Position numbers and translations under genes: made by a program. The notes beneath the pieces are model-generated. The model saw nothing but the letters and a program-made list of their open reading frames with translations, searched no databases and was not told the DNA's origin. 64,000 nucleotides of DNA from Metopolophium dirhodum (lineage: Eukaryota; Arthropoda; Insecta; Hemiptera; Aphididae): contig NC_083560.1 in NCBI RefSeq assembly GCF_019925205.1, positions 39,292,270 through 39,356,269 on the forward strand. The letters run 5' to 3'. This document shows, piece after piece, positions 1 through 12,480 of this stretch (position 1 is its first letter; each line of letters starts with the position of its first letter).

Positions 1-84
1 ACAGTACATTTTCTAAGAATTATTTTAAAATGTAGAAAAATTGGGATGGTATGATTTTTTTTAATTTACATTAAAATATGCATA

Positions 85-275
85 CTCCGTCAATTGTTTG
101 TCCTGCTTGGCAATATCTAGAAAGAACCCAGTACAAAATGTCTTTATTCCTAAGACTGTGGCAATTGTATTAATAAATTGATCAATTTAATGCAACATAG
201 AGTGTCTGGGTTGAAAGCCAAACTGGGTATTATGTATAATTTGGTGCTCGTGTAAGAAAGAACTCATTTGAAGGA
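85..275 (-). pseudogene. LINE reverse-transcriptase fragment
   Basis: Reading the minus strand gives about 60 residues with the pattern HEHQIIHNTQFGFQPRHS, then a stop, then a conserved-looking FLDIA motif. This is the finger/palm region of non-LTR (jockey-type) reverse transcriptases, where QFGFRxxHST and FLDIxxAFD are family signatures. One in-frame stop lies just after the RHS motif and the frame dissolves after FLDIA, so it is a dead fragment. No poly-A tail or 5' end is visible. The identification rests on motif recall, not alignment. Confidence 0.6.
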
Positions 276-501
276 AAATTAATTTTTTTAACGATTTGAT
301 ATATAAATAAATGCAATATATGTTTATTTAAAAATAATTTTGATTAAAGTATTAATTTATTTCAAGGTTTCCATTACAAAACAAACAATTACTGAAATGC
401 TGGATAACTGTATTGGAATATAATACATAATAGAAGAATTTTACCAAATGAGCTTTTACTTCTATATAATGCTCATTTTGCAATAAACAATTTTTGTGGA
501 A

Positions 502-1475
502 GATGAAAATTTAAAACTCCATCAGTAAGCGACCCATATAAAGGTAATATTCAACAACACTTTATAGGTGTTTCTGAGGACAATGTATCTCCTGCTAGTT
601 CAAAATCAGATTATTGCATACATAAACATTCTGATGTAGTATTATAAATTACTTCACACTTTGTACCAAAAATTATAGATGTGCGAGTAAATTCAACTAT
701 GAAATGAGAAAAATTAAAATACCAGCAATATTTTCATGATATATTTAGTGACAACTGGGATTTTATCAAAAGTAATGCAACCTACATAGAAATAGTTACT
801 TCTGATGAAAGTATCGATAATACGGAGTATTACATTACTGGATTGAATACTAAATCTACCCAGTGTAACATTGAAACAACCCAAAATTTAAGTAATAATT
901 TATCAAATAACCAAATATATGTTCCAATCAACGGATGTCAATTGATATTGATTTAGACCATACAGTTTAATATACCTGTTAAATTAATAGTAATTAACAC
1001 ATATCCCAATAAAAAAAATATGTCGAGGAGTAATAATATTTCAGAAGAATTATTAACAGAGATAAGACTACATGAACAAAAGATTATCGAACTAACTTCA
1101 AGAATTGATAGATTGAAAGTTAGATTATTACATTTGAGGGGCAACACCTCGGTCAACACGCATACTCAAAATAATCAAAATACAACTCTGAACAAACACA
1201 TCATTTATCTACAATTTCTAACAAAGATACAACTATTTGAACAAATAAATAGTGAACTGGTTTCAAGACTTAATAGTTTGATGACTATGGCACGTAACTT
1301 GCAATATATGAAAATAAAATGTGCAGCACTCAAAGAAAATTTCCTTGAAACAGAAGAGAAATGATTGATGAATAGTATTGATACATCAGAATATTCAACA
1401 TTTTGTAATAAAGAACAAGATACAGATTCAGACATTAAATGTTAAATAGAAAGTGAATTGGACACAGAAAATTAA
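502..1475 (+). pseudogene. decayed coiled-coil protein gene, family unknown
   Basis: A long plus-strand stretch reads as protein with only scattered stops. From about 505 to 954 it stays in one frame with two internal stops (near 646 and 706). After a TAG at about 955, a 114-residue open segment begins at 1021 and continues past a stop at 1362. The second part is rich in Leu, Ile, Glu and Lys with heptad-like spacing (LHEQKIIELTSRIDRLKVRL and a second similar block), so a coiled coil is likely. The first part is acidic and Ser/Asn-rich. No intron signals are needed, which fits an intronless retrocopy. I do not recognise the family. The 345-base ORF alone could be mistaken for a gene, but the flanking in-frame remnants argue for a larger broken one. 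Confidence 0.4.
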
Positions 1476-3048
1476 AATTCCTGTAAATAAATATACACAA
1501 AATGATAGAGTAAAGTAGCCACCTATGGCCACCTTAAGAACTATTTTCTATTGATATTTAATATATTTTATCCATAATTATTGCAAAAAATTTTTAATTT
1601 ATCCATAATTACTTCATAAGCTCACTAATACTTGGTTTGAATTTCAAAGTTAAGAACATTATTAAATGTTCATTATTATTTGAATTTTCCCCTTTTATGG
1701 CCACTGTAAAAATATTTTTTTATTTTATTTAAAAACTAATTATTAATATATACCGATATAACTGTGATAAATAATACAAGTTAATTAATGTTCTCAACTG
1801 TTTTTGTAATAATTTTGATCACTCAGTTAATACAACAATAAGCAAATACAACAATAACCGTAATCTTAAAAAATTACTCTATTTTCAAATAAAATAAAAA
1901 TTTCTGGCCTTAGGTCGCGACTCCACCCTATGTCTATGTGTTTTACCCAAGAACACTTAATTAGAGGATCACTAAATGGAAATCACAATGATACTTCAAG
2001 TAAACCTAAAAGTCATCATAAAGTAATTATATGAGATGTCTATTATAATATACATACATCCTGTACAAAATTATCATATTTTTTTAGTTATAATATACTT
2101 AATAATACATAAATATAATATGCAAGTTAATAATAATGAAACATTTTGTAAATTATTTGTTAATTTATCATATTTTAAAAATAAAAAGATAAATAATGAG
2201 TATGTATGTACCTAATAATTTATTATTTTTTTAATTTGAGTAAAAATCATTATTGGTAGTTATATAATTGATTATAATGTTTTGTTATAAAGAGTACAAT
2301 GGCAACCATAAACTGTAATACACATATATTTATGTTTATTACATTATTTATAAATAAAACTTGATTTATACAACTTATTTCTCATAAACGGATTCATGTA
2401 TAAATATATTTTTATAAAATTGTTTTTACTAATTTTAGATTCATTATAACTACGTTTAAATATATTAATTTACTAATTACTAGTTAATGTCTGTATTATG
2501 TATATTTATTATGATGTGTTAGATAATATGAAATTTAGATCTTAAGAGGACATTAATATTTTACTTAGTGCATATTCATAATAGTCTTTATTTCAGAGGA
2601 CACCATACCTGAGTGTTTTGTCTCTGTATTACAAAAGTACAACATACCAAATTTTACATTAAAAATAATCTACTTTACACTGTTGTTTTTTAAAATTAGA
2701 CTAAATTGAATTGGATTTTATTGATATTATGTTTAAGTAAGTTATAAAATGTACAGTTTCAACTTACTTTTTAAAAATAATAACAATAAAATCCTCCAAG
2801 ACAGTGTCCTCAAAGTTTTTAAAGTGTGGTCGGGCACTTTAACAAAACTCCACCGCCTCAATATTTTAGTTATTTAATGTAAATATACCCTAATATACAT
2901 TTACTCATAATTATGATTTAAATACAGTCATGTTCATAATAAACTTATGATGTAAATAAAATGTTACCTGCCATCCACATTTTTTAAAAAAAAAGTTCAG
3001 GCCATAGCCCTATGTTAAGATTCACTTTGACACCACTGCTCCAAGATA
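1476..3048. other. AT-rich intergenic, no gene seen
   Basis: Very AT-rich sequence with no ORF worth keeping and no clear repeat boundaries. Short recurrences of a 'tggccat' motif and of 'gaggaca/gtcctc' segments hint at old repeat remnants but could not be delimited. Confidence 0.6.
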
Positions 3049-3056
3049 CCCTAGAT

Positions 3057-3701
3057 CAGCGTTTCTTAAACTGTGTTCCGCGGAACCCCAGGGTTCCATA
3101 GAGATCATTTCAGTTTTGCAATACTTAAGTGCCTTTTTTCAAAATTTTAAATCGATCTCTGTGTTAAGTGTTGGTACATTTCGAAAGATGAATATCCTCA
3201 ATTGTCACAGAAGGCCATGTTGGCACATTTTCCATTTGTAACCTAGGTTGGTTAGTGCGCACTTATATGTGTGAAACGGGGTTTACCACTTATGTACCAA
3301 CAAAAACAAAATACCGCAACAGACTTGATATCAAACCTAATATGAGAACACAACTTTCATCAATAAAGCCCAATATTAAGAATATTTGTAATAATATATA
3401 TATTAAAATTATAATTTAGAAGTCCTGTTATTGTCTGTTATTTAAAATATTTTTTGAATTAAATACAGAATAGTGTGTACATATTATTATTAAATGATGT
3501 TAATATAATTTTTATTGAAAACAATCTTTACATCCACATTAAAACTATTTAAATAAAATATGGGTTCTAATTGTCGAGCTATAATAACTTACTGTTGAAA
3601 GCTAAATAAAAAAAGCTGAAAAGCTAAAAAAAAAGTTGGGGTTCCGCGATAAAAGTGGACATAAAAAGGATTCCACGGATAAAAAAGTTTAAGAAACGCT
3701 G
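3057..3701. mobile_element. non-autonomous hAT element (MITE), 645 bp
   Basis: The ends are inverted copies of CAGCGTTTCTTAAACT (16 bp identical) and a second shared block, CGCGGAACCCCA, lies a little further in on each side. The element is flanked on both sides by the same 8 bases, CCCTAGAT (3049-3056 and 3702-3709). An 8-bp target-site duplication plus a CAG...CTG end is the hallmark of the hAT superfamily. There is no coding capacity inside, so it must have been moved by a transposase made elsewhere. The DNA to its right (3702-3750) resembles one arm of the hairpin at 15363-15624, so it landed in an older repeat. Confidence 0.88.
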
Positions 3702-3709
3702 CCCTAGAT

Positions 3710-5453
3710 AATAATCACATCTTTAAATTGTATCATTCACTGTAATTTTAAAAATAACAGAGTAAAATAGATTATTGTTAACTTACAATTTGCTATGCTG
3801 TGTCTTTGTAAAACAGAAACAACACATATAGGTAAGTAAATACTAATATGAATATGAACTATCGGAGTAAAATATTAATGTTTACAATATTTACATATAT
3901 ATGGATATTTTAATTTAAGCATAAACTTTTTCTGGTAATTAAATATAGTGCTTGCTTAACCAATTATTATTTATTAAATTAATAGGATGGTATACTGCAA
4001 GATTTAAGGTTTCTTAATGCACCTATTAATTTATATTTTTTTATTTAATATATTTGTAAATTAAGGTTATTAATAATAATTGATGTTTTATTTATTTATT
4101 AAAAGTATGCCCTGCATTAAAATTACCTACAAAGATATAAGTATATTTAGTAATGACAGGAACAATTATTGTCATAGTTTACTTTATCTGATAAGTTATA
4201 AATTGTATTATACAATTTTAATGTTTCAATGTTAATAGAGTGTAAAAAAAATTTCAACTTAAAGTATTAAATTACTTTAATTGTATCTTGTCATAGTCTA
4301 GAAAAAGAAGAGTTTTGAACTTTTCTTCTCTTAAAAACTTGTTAAGGAAAATACCTGACATAAACGTGATAAAAAGTTAAAGTTAAGTTAATTTTAACTT
4401 TTTAAAATTAAATATTCATTAAATTAATTTTTAACTTAACTGATTTTTATTGGTATAAATTTAATAAATAACGAGTTACTTTTAATCAAACCCAAGTTAC
4501 ATTAATTTATAAATAATTAAATAATAAATATAATGAAATTATTATTGATGATGCATAATGCATAAACAATTTACTTTTTATTATTTTAAACCATATTACT
4601 GACTATTTATATATTTAAAAAAATATATATTTAACTTAAGTAAATTGTAAGTTTTCATATTATAAATATTAACTTACCTGAGTTGAAAATATATCAGGAT
4701 AACTACTAACTTTAAACTTACTAAAATGTTTTCAATAAACTTAACTTAATTAAATTAAAAATTATCATTAACTTGTCCAGGATTGTCAAGGACACATAAT
4801 ATATTATTATTTCAATTTTATTCTTTTATTGGCTTAATATAAGGTAAATAACAAACACTTCATTTAAGTTTGATATTAGGTTAATAATCAATCCACTGTA
4901 ATATTAAGCTAGCAGCTAACTGTTAGACATACATTTTGGTATATTTTGCGTTAGTAAGACGGTGAAAACATAATATGCGGATATGACGTTCTCTTAAACA
5001 TTTTATAATAAGTAAAACCATAATATTTCTTATAGAAATTACATAAGAATAACTCTCATTAGCATTTAATAAGTAGTAATTATTAATAAATATTTTATAT
5101 TGCACACCAAATTATAATTATCAAGCTCGTATCCATTTACAAAGTATTTAGTATTTAATAGACTATATTATTATCCTTATGGCCTATACTAGTATTTAAA
5201 GAAGAATAACTAAGGAAGTTTTCATTCAAATTTCGATTACAATACATCAACATTTTCAGAAAAAATATCTGAATCACATTTTGCTTTAAAACATATAGGT
5301 TGTCATTTGAAAAACAAAAGTTGCTCCTTAGTTCACTCCTTAAATGTTGTGAAAAATCTAAGAACTCGAAATTATCGTCTTTAATGAAACTTAAAAATTC
5401 CAAAAATCAAAATTTGAATATATGCATAATTTAAGCATAAAAATGGGGTGAGC
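3710..5453. other. AT-rich intergenic with TTAAGTTAA-rich patch
   Basis: No gene seen. From about 4240 to 4780 the words TTAACTT, AAGTTAA and TTAAGTTAA recur in both orientations. Similar words occur at 24.0-24.2, 33.0 and 42.7 kb, so this is probably a decayed copy of the same repeat family. Confidence 0.45.
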
Positions 5454-5610
5454 ATGCTTAAAACACCAGTGGTGGCGGTGGGAGACGACGGTGGTCGGGC
5501 ACACGCGATCGTCGCCGCCGCAGCCACCCCACCATCGACATCAACCCCCACCAAGGGTCCCGCTGGTTTGACTCGTTCTTCGCTCAAAGAACGATTCACC
5601 CATGATAAAG
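5454..5610 (+). CDS. candidate orphan first coding exon, GC-rich
   Basis: An open reading frame starts at an ATG (5454) and runs 52 codons plus one base into a strong splice donor, AAAG|GTATGT (intron would start at 5611). The protein is Ala/Thr/Pro-rich and ends in LTRSSLKERFTHDK. Base composition jumps from AT-rich surroundings to about 60 % GC exactly over this exon. I do not recognise the product and could not place a second exon in the window. The LRR gene downstream has its own signal peptide, so it is not an obvious partner. The complementary strand is also open over this interval, a common side effect of high GC. It may be the first exon of a gene with distant downstream exons, or chance. 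Confidence 0.35.
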
Positions 5611-6681
5611 GTATGTCAGAAACTTGTTGATACGCATCGCCGAACACTCCTCACCCCGTCTATTAGCTGGTTAGCCGCTGTATGTTGGCCTGGTAATTTA
5701 ACGGCCAATGAAATGAGGCGAACTACGACCATGGTGGGGAAGGGTGGGATGCGCTAACCGGACTACGTATCGTATTGTTGCCGACATACCTAACTATTTT
5801 ATCATGGATTCACCGATTCCGAAATCATTATCCACTATCCAGCCACCAGTTGTCGCGAGTCCCTGTGCGGTGTAACGTGGACGTAGTCGTTAACGTCAAC
5901 GACTTCCGCAGCATCACTTATCGGTGCTAACGTTTTTTTTTATGAATTTACCTAAAAAAAAAAAAGCAATAAAAAGGGGTACAAGTCGTGTGTATGTTAA
6001 TATCATTCTTTTACTCGAACTGGTCCACGTCGATTCGATATTTTCATCATCGCTCGAGGCGTCAAACCGTTTTTTATTGGGGTAAGTCAAGATACACGCA
6101 CTCACGACATAATTTACTTCAATTGTGTTTTATAATATTTATATAATACCTATAATATGTGTTTACCACCGTCTACCTCTATAATATAATCTATAGATAC
6201 ATTATAATGTATAACAAACGATTGGTTTTTTTTTATGCACACACGCGTGTCAAACATATTTTAATCACCTTAATCACTATACCCCAGCTATTGGACAGGT
6301 ATCTATTTCCTTTCGTTTTCAATCTGGCCGGACGGACGGCCCAGGTGTGCTGTACGCGGTCGCGGTATATTACGTCCCCGCGACATCGCGATAATCGTGC
6401 GAACGGCCACCGTACAGGAAAACGAATAATCGATACATTTGAAAAGCCCTTGACACCACTTCCACGTAATCCCCTTCGTGTTTAAACTTATTCGCCGAGG
6501 TTAACCTTTTTTACGAATACCGTCGGTCTCTTCATCGGCTGTTGCTAAATTCCACCGGAGCCGCCGCCTCTCTCTGTATACATAATACACGACCATTATA
6601 AATATTATATTAATATTCAGGACGGGCATTATAGTATCGAGTCTGGCGCGCGTGGCGATTATTTAAGACGTTTATCGTACA

Positions 6682-6735
6682 CAATGATGACGATGATGAT
6701 AATGATGATAATAATAATAATAATAATAATAATAT
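6682..6735. repeat. (ATG/ATA)n microsatellite
   Basis: An interrupted ATGATG/ATAATA triplet run of about 50 bases within the CpG-rich region. Confidence 0.8.
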
Positions 6736-6850
6736 TGTGTTTACGCACAACGTCCGGCTCACGGGTAACGTAAATTATAATATTTGTACGTGTGGTGTGC
6801 GAACGTGTGTATCTGCGTTATAATAATAATATTTTAATAAAATATATATT

Positions 6851-6888
6851 GTGCGCCGCTGACGGAGCACATCCACCGAACGAGAAAG
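6851..6888 (+). other. possible non-coding first exon end (LRR gene)
   Basis: GC-rich sequence ending in AGAAAG|GTAGGT, a good splice-donor match at 6889. It lies upstream of the acceptor at 9000 that precedes the LRR start codon. The transcription start is not identifiable, so the exon start given is arbitrary. Confidence 0.22.
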
Positions 6889-7565
6889 GTAGGTCAACCG
6901 CGTCGCGGGGCGAACGAACTAAAATCCAATAGTGTACCTATAATAGTAGTAATGGATAATGGATTAATACCGTGTAATACCGTCTATGGGTATCGGTTCG
7001 TTTCTGTTTTTTTTTTTATTATTACGCGCGTCTTCCGCTGTTTGACAAACATAATATTATTTTACGAGTTAATGATATAATGTTTTGCCGATCGCAAGCG
7101 TCGTCGTGTACGAGCGAATACATCAAAACATGATTATTTCTGCTCCGTGCGCCTACTTACTACCTATAAACATGATGATAATAATAATAATAATATAGGT
7201 ACGAGATCGCAATGCACGTCAGTGGTGGTGGTGGCGGTGGCGGCGGCGACCTTGTCCGATTTAATTAGTCATAAAACAATAATAAAATAATAAATATATA
7301 CTAAAAATGAAAACTGAAAAAACAATTGTGAGCGTACGTGCCACGGCGATCTACGTGAAATCGAAAATGTTTTTATGCACGCTGGTTTTCGGAATTATAT
7401 ATATATATGTAATACTGAATAGCTATATACCTATCTACCACCACCGCGCGGCTGACGTAACCCGCCGCCCACGCAGCCATCAACTGCTGAACGCCGCCAC
7501 GCCGCTCATGTCGTACCTACATACGACATAATATTATTACATATGGGTACCTACATAGATAATGA

Positions 7566-7566
<1 letters not shown>

Positions 7567-7609
<43 letters not shown>
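7567..7609. repeat. (TTA)n microsatellite
   Basis: About fourteen uninterrupted TTA/ATT units. Confidence 0.9.
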
Positions 7610-7616
<7 letters not shown>

Positions 7617-8606
7617 GGCTACAACGGTAGTCGGGATTACGATTTTTTTGCATCAGAAAAAAAAATTGAACTTCACGACACACAATATTATACAAACGTG
7701 ACTGACGTCCGTGTGTCGGGAAATTTATTCGCAAAATAGAAAATTTTTTTTAAATATATACGCGATACACCTATACGCCTATAAATGGTATTTATCTGTC
7801 AGGGACTATATTACTTTCACTCCACTTCTTCAGTAGCAATTGTCTTGTGTACTCGATCATAATAATTCATAGGTATATTTTAATTTCTCTTATAAATCAT
7901 GCCAATTAATCAATTAGAAACGTGAGATGGAAGGGGGGGTACATCAAAGACGTTAAAGTGACTGTTATGTGGACTCTTACGTTCACATATATTATGGTAG
8001 GTATATGATACCATGATACATCGATGACAACGTTTCATAAAATTTCAAAAAAATATCAATCAACTTTAATGCAAGCCAAATAAATATGCCATTCGGAATT
8101 TTGATCCGGTCCGTTCTATAGTACTTCGATTGTTATTTTATTTTTAATAACTAAAAATGAATTATAATTTGGAAGGTTATCATTTTTACCACTTGCAGTG
8201 ATGGTCCACAATTCCTATAGTAATTCAATAGAATAAGTATGTCTTGGGCGACCAAATATAGTGACTGCAATAATAACACTGAAAAATCTGTATTTTCTAG
8301 TTGGTTTGTGATTTTACCAGCATTATTTTAAAACCTATATAAATAATATCTATCGCTATATTTTTTATATTGTTATTAAACAACATAAATATATTTTATT
8401 ATTATTAATAAGACATTAACAAAATGGCGAGCAAAATGGTAATCGTATAGTAATTATGATTTTAATAAAAGTATATAGTAAGAACATTATTTTCACTATA
8501 GTATAGAGGCATATATATTAATCTAAACCATATTATAATCGGCGTCCAAAATTTTTAGAACTTAAATTTTAAATTCAGATAGTGTTAGACAACTGTTCGC
8601 AGTGTT

Positions 8607-8830
8607 TCAAACTTGAGCAGTGCCAGACTTAATTAAATCAATACTAATACTGTCGTTCATATGACAGGGCGTGCCTATAGGGCCATTCAATTGGTAGTTG
8701 TATGATGTTCTCCAAATATTTGGAGAGCGTAGTATGAATGATGAATTTTTTCTAGTTTTGAGACCTGTGCCAACTCCTTTTAAATGCCTTGACACCAAAC
8801 GAAAACGTTTGACGATCGATAGCATCAGAC
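8607..8830 (-). other. antisense exon-like ORF, unknown
   Basis: On the minus strand a good acceptor (TGTCTATAG, at 8831-8839) leads into about 72 open codons with a balanced, protein-like composition including LRSPNIWRTSYNYQLNGPIG. It closes with TGA after SGTAQV. The donor at its end (CAA|GTTTGA) is weak. It lies in what should be the first intron of the LRR gene but on the opposite strand. It could be a relic of a retroposed exon or a terminal exon of an unseen gene. I do not recognise it. Confidence 0.25.
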
Positions 8831-9027
8831 CCTATAGACAATTTTTTACAATTTTATACGGTCATTTTATAATATAGGTACTTAACAAATTTTACCAGAT
8901 TAGAATTTCTAATATACCTATATTAATGTTGGCTTCATAATTGACCAAGTATTTCAATTTCAATTTTTTAATTTAAATTAATAAATTATTCATTTTTCAG
9001 AGTTAGAATTGAGAAATCCGCCGCGAC

Positions 9028-11997
9028 ATGGCGACACGTACATCCATTACAGTATTTGCAATACTATTGGCTTACGTATGCAATACAAGTGCCATTCTAT
9101 CTAAACAGCTTGACTGTCCAGAAGATTGCGATTGTCATTTCTTCAGAATTAACTGGGTGACTGACTGTTCGGAAAGTAACTTGACAAGCATGCCATATGA
9201 AGGACTCGACGGCAATGTCTACATACTTAATATGAACGGAAATCTTCTAAAAGAAATCGAACCGTTCCCGGCCAATATCAAACTTAGGACATTACAGTTG
9301 TCCGAGAACTTTTTGACAAAAATTCAAAAAACAACATTTGCTGGACTCCATTACCTGTTGGATATAGATTTGTCATCTAACTTGATCAATTATATTGATC
9401 CTAAAGCATTTGTGTAAGTTTATTTAGATAAACTAGGTACCTAGCCTCCTAGTTAGTGTATATATATATAATATAAAGGTATTAGGTATTTCGTATGTAT
9501 ACGGTTGTACAAAGGATATTTAGCCTATGAAAGGACACGAGCTCTTACTTCGGCGTTTAACTTAAATCGTATTTAAATTAAAAAAATTGAGTCACAGTTT
9601 TCATGTTTACTTATTCAAGGTCGATTCCATTGTCGGGTGACGTACCTACGTACATTAAATGTTTAAACGGCTAAACAGAATAATGTTACTATAAATATTT
9701 TAATTATCTTTTTCTATCCATCTTATCTTAAAATTAAACATTAAAAAAATGTTAAATATGTTACCCATAAACCTAATTTCATTCTTGATGTTAATTACAT
9801 GATTAGTATTGTCTTATAGCTTAATATTTGTTTAAGTAAAAACTGATACTAATATTATCACCAAACTGTTAGTTCATTTTGTAATGATTCTTTTAATATT
9901 AATTTAATCAATACCTTTTATTGTAATTAGATAGATTTATTACAATACAAAATAATAAGAATTAAAAATTAAGAAATTAAAAAATTATATCTATTTATAG
10001 AGAAATATTTGAAAATGAGAAAGTGTTTAAATACATTTTTAATAGTATAAATTATAAACTTATTTGACATTTGTTATATTTATTACAGGGATAGCAGTGG
10101 ATTAATTACGTTAGAATTACAAGGAAATCCATTGGAACAAGTCGAAGGTCCATTCTTATACTCAAAGTCATTGCGGTACCTGTACCTGGCAAATAGTCAT
10201 CTAACAAAATTATCACCACAGTTTTTCGCCAATATCAGTGGTCTAGACAAACTTGATATTTCCGGAAACCCTCTTCATATCATTGAACCAGGCATATTTG
10301 GTCCTCTTACTAGTTTAAAACATCTAATTCTTAATAACTGCAATCTTACACACATATCGAGCGTAGCATTCAGTAGTCTTGGGCACCTTACGGTATTGGA
10401 ATTGGCTGGAAATAGTCTCAAAAGTAATGTTGACTGGACTTTAATACTGGGTAATTTAGGCAGATTGGAACATCTCGATTTAAGACAATCGGGTGTATTA
10501 AATTTACCAGAAAATGTTTTTTTCAATAATACTTGGCTAAGAGGTTTGGTGTTGGCTGAAAATGAATTATCTGATCTCGACGTGGCTACTACTTTAGGTC
10601 ACAATTTAGTTCATTTAGGTTTTCTTGACCTCAGTTACTGTCATTTAAAAGGACCTTTGTCTGGAGATGCGTTTGCTAATGCTACGAAATTGCGTACCCT
10701 CGTATTATCTGGAAACCATTTATCTGCAGCAGACTTGGCAGTAGCTTTATCGCCTTTATTAAAGCTTGTGAAACTTGAATTAAGAGACTGTGGACTGACA
10801 CGGTTGCCCGCTAACACATTCCATAAATTTCCTAGGCTACAAGAATTGGACATATCAAGAAATCCTTTGAACAATGCATTTACAGCACTTTTATCTCCAT
10901 TAGAATCTTTGGAACATTTAGATATGGGTTATAGCAACTTGCAAAGAATATCAAGAACGACTTTCTTAAAAATGTCTGCTTTAAAAACGCTTATTTTGTC
11001 TGGAAATAAACTTAAAAGTCTTGAATCAGGTTTATTCCAAAAACTTACTCGTTTAGAAGTATTAGAGTTGAATAACTGCGGACTTAGTCGTCTAAATGAT
11101 ACAGTGTTCTATGATAATTTTACATATCCAGACTTGAAAGAGTTAAGACTTTCGGGAAATCCTCTTCAAGTTCCCGAAGAAGGGCCAATACTACCATCTC
11201 AATTATCTGGTTTAAAAAATTTGGATATGAGTAAATGTAATTTGAGTCATTTGCCTGTTGATGCTTTTTCAACAACGCCAAACATTAGCCAGTTATTGTT
11301 GAACGATAATAAATTAAAGAGTGACGAAGAAGGATCTATGAAGTTTTTAGAATCACTAACTGGGTTGGAACAGTTGGACTTAAGTTTCAATAATATAACA
11401 GCAATTAAACCCGATAAATTTGGATATAACCATCAACTTATATCGTTACGACTGGTCGGTAACCCTTGGAAATGCGACTGTTATGTTGTGGATATATGGG
11501 AATGGGCTGCATCATCTAAAGGAAATATAGAAGTGTTGGTTGGTTCTACAAAATCCATTGCTTCTAATGTAAACAACAAAAATACAAAAGGATTGGTGTG
11601 CAATTTCGATCCTAAGAGCACGCCTGTTCAGGAAGCTAAACTAAGAAGACCTGGAAGAGAGCTTACATCTAGTGTGCAACGCACGTGGGCCAGATATGTA
11701 CGCGAGGCGAATTGTCCACACAGTCCAGTGGCAGCAAGACCAGCCAGAATCGTTACTAGAGAAGTTCACGAATACCAGCCAATGTTGTCAGAAATTGAAA
11801 AAGAAACAGAAAATAAATGGTTACCTCTTATAAGCTTCTGTGCTGTTTTGTTGTTGTTTTCAGTAGTGATGATGAGTGTTTTAATGAAGCGTAAAGAAAA
11901 TCCAACAAAGAAAGATAGAGACATTTATTCACAAGAAGACAATAATATGGTGCAATTCAAAGGAACTAAAAATGTATCTCGTAAAACTATAAAATGA
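9028..11997 (+). CDS. leucine-rich-repeat single-pass membrane protein
   Basis: Two coding exons, 9028-9413 and 10089-11997, join across a 675-base intron with consensus ends (TGT|GTAAGT and TTATTACAG|GG). The junction codon is a valine and the reading frame continues in the middle of an LRR, giving 764 residues. An upstream acceptor at 9000 and the context CGCGACATGG support the start. Residues 1-22 are a signal peptide, followed by a cysteine-rich LRRNT cap (CPEDCDCHFF...C). About twenty LRRs follow, with the LxxLxLxxNxL pattern clear throughout. An LRRCT cap starts at NPWKCDCYV near residue 587. A hydrophobic membrane span lies at about 706-728, and the cytoplasmic tail is short and basic. 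This layout is that of insect cell-surface LRR adhesion/receptor proteins. The ligand and exact orthologue cannot be told from sequence alone. Both exons are intact. Confidence 0.95.
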
Positions 11998-12142
11998 CAA
12001 ACTTGTACTAGATAAATTAAATTCCATTTATACAGTTTGTAAGTCTTAAGCAAATATTTTCATTATTATAATAATTTCTTTTTATTTTAGTAACTACGTT
12101 CTATTCAACGTTCTACGTATTAAACAAAACATTATAAAATGT

Positions 12143-12148
12143 AATAAA
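12143..12148 (+). terminator. candidate polyadenylation signal, LRR gene
   Basis: AATAAA 146 bases after the LRR stop codon. Another AATAAA occurs near 12361, so the 3' end is not settled. Confidence 0.35.
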
Positions 12149-12480
12149 TGAATACTTTGAATTTTGGAACTTTATCATTCTTTGTATTATGTTTAAATTA
12201 TTATCCAATATTTGTTTTCCCAGCAGAAAAGTTCCTAATAGTAGTTGGTTATCAGTGGTGTTGGATATAGTCATCAAAATCAATGTTTCTCACTTTTATA
12301 TTTTTATTCCTAATGCAAGGTCATTCAGTGCAGGGTAATAGTAAACTTGTACATTTTTAAATAAACAATATACTAGGTACTAGTCGAGTTTCACTGTTTG
12401 TTTTATTTTAATTATTATTCGGATTGACTTATAAAATATATATTTTATATTCTAGTTATGAAGCTTTAAATGTATTATTT

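Larger units (their letters stand above)
5611..9000. promoter_or_regulatory. CpG-rich upstream region of the LRR gene
   Basis: From 5611 to about 7530 the sequence is much richer in CG dinucleotides than anywhere else in the window (for example 6330-6420, 6640-6660, 6850-6910 and 7210-7250). This is typical of an insect housekeeping or developmental promoter region. It contains triplet microsatellites. From 7750 to 9000 it becomes AT-rich again and presumably forms the first intron, ending in the acceptor TTTTTCAG at 8993-9000. No individual transcription-factor site is claimed. Confidence 0.4.

Noticed and set aside
5914..6105. 63-codon minus-strand ORF with a Ser/Asp-rich start
   Set aside because: Part is coding-like, but it has no donor or acceptor that would make it an exon and ends in a poly-Phe/Lys run typical of chance.
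7569..7609. CRISPR-like regular repeat
   Set aside because: Triplet microsatellites only; no spacers. CRISPR is not expected in an animal genome.
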